Made by a program: the position numbers and the translations under genes
Part shown: positions 39,864 to 46,719 of the stretch, in pieces
How the letters are laid out: every line of letters begins with the position of its first letter
Position numbering within the stretch: position 1 is the first letter of the stretch
Assembly (NCBI GenBank): GCA_934479825.1
Contig: CAKSOW010000002.1
Location: forward strand, 112,775-176,774
Direction of reading: 5' to 3'
Origin: an uncultured Eubacteriales bacterium
GTDB taxonomy: Bacteria; Bacillota; Clostridia; Oscillospirales; CAG-382
DNA length: 64,000 nucleotides
Notes under the pieces: generated by a model
What the model saw: the letters and a program-made list of their open reading frames with translations, nothing else
Told to the model about the DNA's origin: nothing
Database searches by the model: none

Positions 39864-39869
39864 AGTATA
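39864..39869 (-). promoter_or_regulatory. Candidate -10 box for the leader/acyl-CoA ligase transcript
   Basis: TATACT on the minus strand, 45 nt before the leader peptide ATG, in a very AT-rich stretch. No convincing -35 is visible. Confidence 0.4.
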
Positions 39870-39914
39870 ACATTTATATATGAATATTTATGCATTTATA
39901 TATAAATTTTTAGT

Positions 39915-40643
39915 TTATTCTCCCGAATTTTTCAGCAGTTTGATTTCTTCCTTTGTCAAGGCGCGCCATGCGCCGCGGTCCAGCGATGTATCAAGCGCCA
40001 GCCCTGCAAACCGGTCGCGCCGCAGAAACAAGACTTCCTTTTCACCGCAGGCATAGCAAAGCCGCTTGACCTCATGAAATTTTCCCTCGGTCAGTGTCAC
40101 ATACGCACTGCATGCATCCTCTCCGGAAAGCTCCAACCGGGCCGGCGCCGTGTTTTTGCCGTCAATCACAATGCCGCGCCGCATGGTTTCGATGTCCTCC
40201 GGCACAAACGGCTTGTCCGCCGTGACAAAATAGGTCTTTTCGGCGTGGCTTTTCGGCGACAGCAGTTTGTGAGCGAGCGCGCCATCGTTGGTAACTAACA
40301 GTAAGCCGACCGTATCCTTATCCAGCCGCCCGACCGTTGAAATCCCTTTGTCGAGGTATTCTTTCGGAAACAGCGACATGACCGTGCCGTCGCGCTTATC
40401 GTCGTTGGCGCAGACAAGGCCGGCCGGTTTATTGAGCATGAAATAGAGAAACGGCGTGTAGTTTACCGGTTCTCCGTCAAAGCAGACCGTATCTTTTTCC
40501 GGTTCGACCTTTGCGTCGGGACTTGATCTTTGGCCGTTCACATTCACGCGTCCGGCGCGAATGGCGGCAGAGGCATCCCTGCGGCTGACCACAAGCGTCT
40601 GCGCGATCCATTTATCAAGGCGTACAAGCGCCAAAGCATTCAC
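39915..40643 (-). CDS. RsuA/RluB-family pseudouridine synthase
   Basis: A 242-residue rRNA pseudouridine synthase: an N-terminal S4 RNA-binding domain (VRLDKWIAQTLVVSRRDASAAI) and a catalytic domain with STVGRLDKDTVGLLLVTNDG (catalytic Asp in GRLDxxxxGLLL) and KFHEVKRLC. It probably modifies 16S rRNA (RsuA-like), though 23S is possible. The start is GTG at 40643 with AAGGAAG upstream. Short direct repeats (ATGCTAATA twice, GGATAAT twice) lie in its leader. Confidence 0.9.
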   Translation of the reverse strand: MNALALVRLDKWIAQTLVVSRRDASAAIRAGRVNVNGQRSSPDAKVEPEKDTVCFDGEPVNYTPFLYFMLNKPAGLVCANDDKRDGTVMSLFPKEYLDKGISTVGRLDKDTVGLLLVTNDGALAHKLLSPKSHAEKTYFVTADKPFVPEDIETMRRGIVIDGKNTAPARLELSGEDACSAYVTLTEGKFHEVKRLCYACGEKEVLFLRRDRFAGLALDTSLDRGAWRALTKEEIKLLKNSGE

Positions 40644-40738
40644 CCAATTTCTTCCTTATTATTAGCATTATTAGCATATGATTCGCATTATCCGCAATTA
40701 TCCGTGTGCCGTAAAAGCTACGCAGTCCGATACGGAAA

Positions 40739-41236
40739 TCAGGTAACCGATCCCTGCGGCGTTTTGAGAAGCACAACTGCGTGTGCGCTGATTCCCTCTT
40801 CCCGCCCGGTAAAGCCGAGATGTTCCTCGGTGGTAGCCTTGACATTGATAAGGGTTTCCGGAACGCCAAGCGTCTGAGCAATCGTGTCGCGCATTTTATC
40901 CAGATATGGGGCAAGTTTCGGCGCTTGCGCAATAATGGTGATGTCGGCATTGGCAAGCGCACAGCGTCTTGCGTCCAATAAAGCTTTCACTCTTTTCAGC
41001 AATTCCAGACTGGAAATCCCCTTGTAGGCGTCGTCTGTGTCGGGAAAATGCCGGCCAATATCGCCAAGTCCCTCTGCGCCCAGCAACGCGTCCATGAGGG
41101 CATGTACCGCCACATCCGCATCAGAATGCCCCAAAAGGCCCTTTTCATGCGGAATTTCAACGCCGCACAGAATTAACTTTCTTCCGCTCACTAATTTGTG
41201 CACATCATAACCATGCCCGATTCGATAGTCCATCAT
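40739..41236 (-). CDS. ispF: 2-C-methyl-D-erythritol 2,4-cyclodiphosphate synthase
   Basis: A 165-residue MEP-pathway enzyme forming the cyclic diphosphate. It has metal ligands in GHGYDVHKL (Asp and His), LLGHSDADVAVHALMDALLGA and DIGRHFPDTD, and the C-terminal NVKATTEEHLGFTGREEGISA. The ATG at 41236 has a strong SD (GGAGG) and overlaps the ispD stop (ATGA). The ORF extends further upstream, but that part lies within ispD. Confidence 0.96.
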   Translation of the reverse strand: MMDYRIGHGYDVHKLVSGRKLILCGVEIPHEKGLLGHSDADVAVHALMDALLGAEGLGDIGRHFPDTDDAYKGISSLELLKRVKALLDARRCALANADITIIAQAPKLAPYLDKMRDTIAQTLGVPETLINVKATTEEHLGFTGREEGISAHAVVLLKTPQGSVT

Positions 41237-42000
41237 TTTATTGCCTCCTGTTTGAATTTCCGTGCCGCAAGAATCGCTTCCGCCATAGCCAGATCCTCCG
41301 GATATGTCACCTTGAAGTTGGCAAACCCCGTCTCGGTACACATCACCCGGAATCCTGCCTGCATGACAAGCGCGCCGTCGTCCACAGCTGCGGCCGCCGC
41401 GTCTTTGGGTACGGTCGCAAGAGCCGTATGGAAAATATCGGTATCGAATGCCTGCGGCGTCTGAATCTGCCAAAGGCCGTTCCGGTCGATTTCTTCGGTA
41501 ATCATACAGTCGTTTCCGGCATATTTGACCGCGTCACGCACTTTGGTGGCCGCCACTGCCGCACCATAGCGAACGCAGGAAAAAAAGACGTCTTCGATCT
41601 GTTTTTCGGTAATCAGCGGACGCGCCGCGTCATGGATGGCCAAAAAAGGCGTGACCGCCGTTTTGTCCGGAAACGCCGCCCGGAACGCGCAAATAACCGA
41701 TTCGGCACGTGTAGCGCCGCCCGGAACAATGCGATACAGCTTGGTGATCCCATACTTTCCGGCAAGCGCCTGAATTTCCTCTTTGTGTTCCTCCGGGGCG
41801 CTCACAACGATTTTTTTGACAAAGCCGCTCTTTTCAAACGCTTCAAGCGAATAGGCGATCATCGGCTTTCCGCAGAGAACGGAAAGCGGTTTATACACAC
41901 CGCCCATACGTTGGCCGCTGCCGGCGGCGGCAATAAGAACGGTGAAAATTTCTTCGGGCTCGGAAAGCGACGCATATTTGTTCTTCCAGATAACGGACAT
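41233..42000 (-). CDS. ispD: 2-C-methyl-D-erythritol 4-phosphate cytidylyltransferase
   Basis: A 255-residue nucleotidyltransferase making CDP-methylerythritol. It has the glycine-rich VLIAAAGSGQRMGG with nearby KPL, IHDAARPLI, and the C-terminal NFKVTYPEDLAMAEAIL. The ATG at 42000 has an SD (AGAGGAAC). It is coupled to ispF by a 4-nt overlap, the common Firmicute arrangement. Confidence 0.96.
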   Translation of the reverse strand: MSVIWKNKYASLSEPEEIFTVLIAAAGSGQRMGGVYKPLSVLCGKPMIAYSLEAFEKSGFVKKIVVSAPEEHKEEIQALAGKYGITKLYRIVPGGATRAESVICAFRAAFPDKTAVTPFLAIHDAARPLITEKQIEDVFFSCVRYGAAVAATKVRDAVKYAGNDCMITEEIDRNGLWQIQTPQAFDTDIFHTALATVPKDAAAAAVDDGALVMQAGFRVMCTETGFANFKVTYPEDLAMAEAILAARKFKQEAIK

Positions 42001-42353
42001 ACTGTTCCTCTTTTCCGCTTGCTTAATCTGTTTTTCCCTATTTATCATACCACAGCTTGGGCGGCGAATTGTTACGCGTTTGTTAACTATCCCGACTTGC
42101 CGCCAATATGCCTTGCTTTTTTCTACTTATGCACCGGTTTGCAAGAGTCAAAACCGCCTTTTTATGGGATTTCTCAGAAAAACCGCGTTCAAATTAACAA
42201 TTGAAATATTTTTGATTTACAAATAGTTCAAGAAATAGCGTTCCCGTTCATATATAATCATTGAATTGAGAGCGGAATCAGTATAAAATAAAAAATGATA
42301 CTCTTTGTACGTGTCACAAACTTTGTTTTACGACACGCAGGCAGATTCACACT
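42001..42353. other. Divergent intergenic region between ispD and the potassium transporter
   Basis: 353 bp. It holds a plus-strand -10 TATAAT (42253-42258) without a good -35, a minus-strand TATGAT near 42044-42049, and the repeat at 42309-42350. No c-di-AMP (ydaO) riboswitch pattern was recognised. Otherwise AT-rich and featureless. Confidence 0.5.
42309..42350. repeat. Diverged copy of the CGTGTCGCAAAAC hairpin repeat
   Basis: ACGTGTCACAAACTTTG / TTTTACGACACG followed by CAGATTC parallels 2087-2130 (ACGTGTCGCAAAACTATG / TTTTGCGACACG followed by CAGATTC). The stem is less perfect here. It lies just upstream of the ktrB-like gene. Confidence 0.55.
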
Positions 42354-43748
42354 TTGCCTCCATTTCATTCCGAAAGGAAGTTCATTACCATTCTCAACCA
42401 ACCCTTAAAAAAGCCCTTATTCCGATTGGATGCAACGCAGATCATCGTTCTCGGTTTTTTAGGCGTGGTGCTTGTAGGAACGTTTCTTCTCATGTTGCCG
42501 ATTGCCACCGTGAGCCGTGAAACAACGCCCTTTATCGACGCGTTGTTCACCTCCACAAGCGCAGCCTGCGTTACGGGATTGACCATCGCGGAGACCGGCA
42601 CATATTGGTCGTTGTTCGGAAAAGGCGTGATCTTGCTTTTGATCCAGATCGGCGGTCTCGGTTTCATGTCGATCGCACTTTTGTTTTCCCTTGTGGCGCG
42701 CCGCCGCATAACGCCGCGCGAACGCATGGTTTTTGCGCAGAGCCAGAATTTGTCCGACCTGTCGGGTATCGTAAAATTCGCCAAGTTCATTTTCTACGGC
42801 ACTTTCACGGTCGAAAGCGTCGGCGCTTTGCTTTTATCGGTTCGCTTTATTCCGGAATACGGCATTTCTGAGGGAATCGCCAAAAGCATTTTTCACGCGG
42901 TAAGCGCTTTTTGCAATGCCGGTTTTGACACGATCGGGCACGCAAACAGCCTTTCCGATTATGCGCAAGACCCGTATCTGTCAATTATCATCAGCCTTTT
43001 GGTCATTGTCGGCGGACTCGGCTTTTTTGTCTGGCGCGATGTGTTGATGTACTTCCGGAAGAAACAGCGTCTTTCCCCTTATTCCAAGCTGGTGCTGTTT
43101 GCAACAGTCGGACTGCTTGTTTCCGGAACGCTTTTATTATTTGCCTTTGAAAACGAAAACCCGTTTTTTGATACCTATTCGCGCCCCAAGCTGTTCTTGG
43201 ATTCGTTCTTCCAGTCGGCAGTCACGCGCACAGCCGGATTTTACAGCATTCCACTGTCCAAAATGAGTTCAACCTCCAAGGCTGTGTCCATGGTGCTTAT
43301 GTTTATCGGCGGTGCAAGCGGCTCAACAGCAGGCGGTATCAAGGTCGGAACGTTTGCGGTCATCATGATCGCCATGGCAGCCACCGTTCGCGGCAAAAAC
43401 AATTTTGTCTTTGCCGGACGCCGTATCTCCTTAAACAACGTCTTGCGCGCCATGGGTATTTTATCGGTTGCCATTGCGGTGGTTTCGATAAGCACCCTTG
43501 CCATTTGTCTTGCCGAGCCGCAGCTTTTGTTTGCGGACGTGCTGTATGAAGTGATTTCCGCTTTCGCGACAGTCGGCCAGACGCTTGGTATAACACCGCT
43601 TTTAAGCGTTTTTTCCAAAGGAATCATCATTCTTCTTATGTTTTTCGGCCGCGTCGGCATTATTACGGTGACATATGCGATCATGTTCAACCAAGCCAAA
43701 AGCGAAAACTTAGTCACCTATCCCGAAACGAATGTGCCTCTCGGATAA
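42354..43748 (+). CDS. Trk/Ktr potassium uptake channel subunit (KtrB/TrkH-like)
   Basis: A membrane protein of up to 464 residues with four K+-channel-like M-P-M units. The selectivity-filter loops are visible: SAACVTGLT, SAFCNAGFD, TRTAGFYS and SAFATVGQT. It imports K+ together with the RCK subunit encoded 40 nt downstream. The start is uncertain: the only canonical start at the 5' end is TTG at 42354 without an SD, while a good SD (AAAGGAAG, 42373-42380) points to an ATT codon at 42390. Confidence 0.92.
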   Translation: MPPFHSERKFITILNQPLKKPLFRLDATQIIVLGFLGVVLVGTFLLMLPIATVSRETTPFIDALFTSTSAACVTGLTIAETGTYWSLFGKGVILLLIQIGGLGFMSIALLFSLVARRRITPRERMVFAQSQNLSDLSGIVKFAKFIFYGTFTVESVGALLLSVRFIPEYGISEGIAKSIFHAVSAFCNAGFDTIGHANSLSDYAQDPYLSIIISLLVIVGGLGFFVWRDVLMYFRKKQRLSPYSKLVLFATVGLLVSGTLLLFAFENENPFFDTYSRPKLFLDSFFQSAVTRTAGFYSIPLSKMSSTSKAVSMVLMFIGGASGSTAGGIKVGTFAVIMIAMAATVRGKNNFVFAGRRISLNNVLRAMGILSVAIAVVSISTLAICLAEPQLLFADVLYEVISAFATVGQTLGITPLLSVFSKGIIILLMFFGRVGIITVTYAIMFNQAKSENLVTYPETNVPLG

Positions 43749-43787
43749 ATCCGGAAACACTGTTTTTGATATGAAAGGACTTTTTTC

Positions 43788-44447
43788 ATGAAAAGTATTG
43801 CTGTAATCGGTCTTGACCGTTTCGGCTACACGCTTGCCGTCACTCTTTCCCAGCTCGGACATCAGGTATTATGCATCGACGACAGTGAAAAAGCGATCCA
43901 GTCGGTCGCCGACCTCGTAACAAACGCCGTCTGCGCCAACACAACAAACGAAGCCGCTTTGCGCGCCGCAGGCTTAAAGAGCTTTGACGCGGCGGTCATC
44001 TGCATTTCCGACAGCATGGAGCGAAGCCTGCTTACGGTACTCGCCGTCAAGGAAGTCGGCATTGCCTCGGTCACGGTGCGCGCCATGAGCGACGACCACA
44101 AAAAAATATTGGAAAAACTCGGTTTTGTCGATATCATTTACCCCGAATACGATATGGCGACCAAGCTTGCCTATCGGATAAATAAGTCGAAAATCCGGGA
44201 ATATCTTGAATTTTCCAACGACTATTCCATTATTGAGATTGCCGTTCCCGAAAAATGGGTCGGCAAAACACTCCGCAGTCTTGACGTGCGAAACACCTAT
44301 GGAATCAACGTCATTGCCATTTCCCATCCGAGCAGTCATTCGGTGGACATTTCCATCAATCCGAACAATCCGCTTTCCAAGGATGACGCGTTAGTGCTTT
44401 TGGGAACGGATGAAATCATCATGAAATTCGCCAAAAAGGTAGAATAG
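43788..44447 (+). CDS. KtrA/TrkA-type RCK regulatory subunit of potassium uptake
   Basis: A 219-residue protein with an RCK_N nucleotide-binding domain (residues 1-130) and an RCK_C domain (TrkA-C, residues about 135-219), which gates the KtrB-like channel in response to ATP/NAD(H) or c-di-AMP. The nucleotide loop reads VIGLDRFGYTL instead of the usual GxGRFG: the second Gly is Asp. The acidic end of strand 2 (LCIDDSE) is kept. It ends in TAG one base before the next gene. Confidence 0.9.
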   Translation: MKSIAVIGLDRFGYTLAVTLSQLGHQVLCIDDSEKAIQSVADLVTNAVCANTTNEAALRAAGLKSFDAAVICISDSMERSLLTVLAVKEVGIASVTVRAMSDDHKKILEKLGFVDIIYPEYDMATKLAYRINKSKIREYLEFSNDYSIIEIAVPEKWVGKTLRSLDVRNTYGINVIAISHPSSHSVDISINPNNPLSKDDALVLLGTDEIIMKFAKKVE

Positions 44448-44448
44448 C

Positions 44449-45255
44449 ATGAAGTTACAGCGAGAATACACGGTTTTAACCTCACGGAAGAACGGTACCG
44501 TGCTTGACGCGGCGGCTCTTTCCGCCGATAAAAAAGCGCGTGACAAGACCGGTTTGTTTGCCGTTGAGGGAAAAAAACTGTTGGAAGAAACTTTGGATGC
44601 AGGGCTTATGGTGGAAGCGGTCTTTTTCACGGAAAAAGCCGGGGAAAAATATGCAAATCTGCTTGACCGGGCGCCAAACACGGCGCTTTATTGCGTAACC
44701 GACGAGGTCTTTGCACGTCTTTCAACCGAATCGGCGCCGCAAGGGTTATACGCCTGTGTGCGCAAACCGTGCGAAACAGCTCTGTCGGATGCAACTCTTG
44801 ACGGCGGCGGTTTTATTCTGCTTGACGGCGTACAGAACCCCTCCAACATGGGAGCGATCTTCCGAAGCGCCTTTGCGCTCGGTTTTGACAAAATCGTTTT
44901 ATCGGACGACTGCGCCGACGCATATTCCCCCAAAACCGTGCGTGCCGCCATGGGCAGTCTGTTCCGGCTGACGCTATACCGCACACCGGCTTTATGCGGC
45001 ACGGTGGACGCTCTGCAAACAGCCGGAAAACGCGTTTTCTGCACGCAGCTTTCGGATAAGAGCTTAAAACTCGGGACGGTGGATTTCCTCCCGTCGGACA
45101 GCTTTGTCATCGGAAACGAAGGACACGGGGCGTCGGATGAGGTAAAAAGGGTCTGCCGGCACAGTTTATACATCCCTATGGCTGACGGAGCGGAAAGCCT
45201 GAATGCCGCGGTCGCCGCTTCTCTTCTTTTGTGGGAAGCGTCCAAACGCCGATAA
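44449..45255 (+). CDS. SpoU/TrmH-family RNA 2'-O-methyltransferase
   Basis: A 268-residue SPOUT methyltransferase: an N-terminal substrate-binding domain (FAVEGKKLLEETLDAGL) and the knotted catalytic domain with motif 1 DGVQNPSNMGAIFRSAFALG, motif 2 FVIGNEGHGAS and motif 3 IPMADGAESLNAAVAAS. It methylates rRNA or tRNA ribose; the site is unknown. It begins directly after the RCK gene with the SD inside it. Confidence 0.9.
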   Translation: MKLQREYTVLTSRKNGTVLDAAALSADKKARDKTGLFAVEGKKLLEETLDAGLMVEAVFFTEKAGEKYANLLDRAPNTALYCVTDEVFARLSTESAPQGLYACVRKPCETALSDATLDGGGFILLDGVQNPSNMGAIFRSAFALGFDKIVLSDDCADAYSPKTVRAAMGSLFRLTLYRTPALCGTVDALQTAGKRVFCTQLSDKSLKLGTVDFLPSDSFVIGNEGHGASDEVKRVCRHSLYIPMADGAESLNAAVAASLLLWEASKRR

Positions 45256-45305
45256 GGTGAAACATACAGAAACATAACATATCTGTTGAAAGGCGGAAAA
45301 AGTAA

Positions 45306-46640
45306 ATGGACTCCTCGCTTCTTTACTACATCTGGTTAAGCTCCAAGCTCTATCCCGGCTCTGTCTCCGCCAAGCTGTTATTGGAAAATCTGCCGGATAT
45401 TGACGCGGTCTTTCAGGCCGGTAAAGACGAATATATCTCGCTCGGCATCGGACGCGGCGACGCCGAACGTCTCTGCGACAAGAACTTGGACGATGCCGGA
45501 CGTTATTATGAATACTGTGAAAAAGAACATATCGGGATCCTCACCTACGACAATCCCTATTATCCCGGCCGTTTAAAAGCGATAAACGATCCGCCGCCGC
45601 TTTTATACTATCGCGGCAGAGTGGAGCTTCTGGACGACTATCCCTGCTTTGCCATGGTCGGGACGCGTTCCTGCTCGGAGCACGGATTCCGGACAGCTTA
45701 CCGCGTTGCCTACACGACAGCCGCCTGCGGCGGTGTGATCGTCAACGGACTTGCACTCGGTTCGGACACAGCCTGTATGAAAGGCGCGCTCGACGCCGGC
45801 GGATATGCCGTGGGATTACTCGGCTGCGGCATTGACCGCATTTATCCGTCGCAGAACAGGGAATTATTCTTCCGTCTTTCACGGCAAGGACTCATTTTAT
45901 CGGAGTTTTCGCCGTTCACCCGTCCCGAGGGACGGAATTTTCCGGTGCGCAACCGCGTCATCAGCGCCCTTTCCGTGGCGGCGGTCATCTTTGAGGCCAA
46001 CGCCGGCAGCGGCGCGCTGATCACTGCGTCCCACGCGCTTGCCCAAGGCAGACGCATTTTTGCCGTGCCCGGCGATGTCGGCGACACGCTGTATGACGGG
46101 CCGCTCGCTCTTCTCAAAGACGGAGCGCAGATCGTCACCGAAGCAGACGACATCTTAACGGAATATTCTCTCATGTTTCCGCACAGGATAAGAGTAAACG
46201 GCAAGGTACACGTTCCGCCCGAAACCGAACAGGCCGCCGTAGACAGCGCTTTTTCGGTTTTAAGCGATGACAGGGCGAAAAAGCCCGACGGTGAGCGGCA
46301 TTTGCCAAAGCCGCATCGGATGAAAGATTCACCGGAAAAACGCAAAAAGAACGTTCCGGAAAAGCAACAGACCGACTCTCCCGTTACTCGCCCAAGTGAA
46401 CCGCGCGAACCGGTTCCCGACGCGAAAAAGCCGGACGCCGGTTTTCCGCAAGCCGGGAGCATTGAACTTTCCACGGAGGAAAAGCGGTTGCTGTCGTTTT
46501 TCGATCATGCGGAGATCTTGACGGTTGATGAGATCGCCGCCAAGGGAATGAAAACCGACGATGTACTTTCTTCGCTCACGCTGTTGGAGGTCTACGGATA
46601 CATCCGAAGTCTGCCCGGCGGCCGGTACGAAAAAGCATAG
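45306..46640 (+). CDS. dprA: DNA-processing protein DprA
   Basis: A 444-residue DprA/Smf protein that loads RecA on incoming single-stranded DNA in transformation. It has an N-terminal helical region, the Rossmann-like core (YPGRLKAINDPPPLLYYRG, MVGTRSCSEHG, GLALGSDTACMKGAL, GCGIDRIYP, NFPVRNRVISALS, VFEANAGSGALITASHAL), a Lys/Pro/Glu-rich linker of about 90 residues and a C-terminal winged-helix domain. The long linker is unusual but not disruptive. An SD (GAAAGGCGG) precedes the ATG. dprA followed by topA is a common Firmicute order. Confidence 0.95.
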   Translation: MDSSLLYYIWLSSKLYPGSVSAKLLLENLPDIDAVFQAGKDEYISLGIGRGDAERLCDKNLDDAGRYYEYCEKEHIGILTYDNPYYPGRLKAINDPPPLLYYRGRVELLDDYPCFAMVGTRSCSEHGFRTAYRVAYTTAACGGVIVNGLALGSDTACMKGALDAGGYAVGLLGCGIDRIYPSQNRELFFRLSRQGLILSEFSPFTRPEGRNFPVRNRVISALSVAAVIFEANAGSGALITASHALAQGRRIFAVPGDVGDTLYDGPLALLKDGAQIVTEADDILTEYSLMFPHRIRVNGKVHVPPETEQAAVDSAFSVLSDDRAKKPDGERHLPKPHRMKDSPEKRKKNVPEKQQTDSPVTRPSEPREPVPDAKKPDAGFPQAGSIELSTEEKRLLSFFDHAEILTVDEIAAKGMKTDDVLSSLTLLEVYGYIRSLPGGRYEKA

Positions 46641-46719
46641 CGCATTCCGGGCAAAAAATATACATGGTAAGAATTCTGAAAAGCCATTCGGCCTTTCGAT
46701 ACAAATACAGGAGGATATT

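Noticed and set aside
40644..40738. Short tandem repeats (ATGCTAATA x2, GGATAAT x2) as a possible regulatory array
   Set aside because: Too short and imperfect to distinguish from AT-rich leader sequence.
42001..42353. c-di-AMP (ydaO/kdp-type) riboswitch before the potassium transporter
   Set aside because: The conserved GC-rich core elements of that riboswitch are not recognisable in this AT-rich region.
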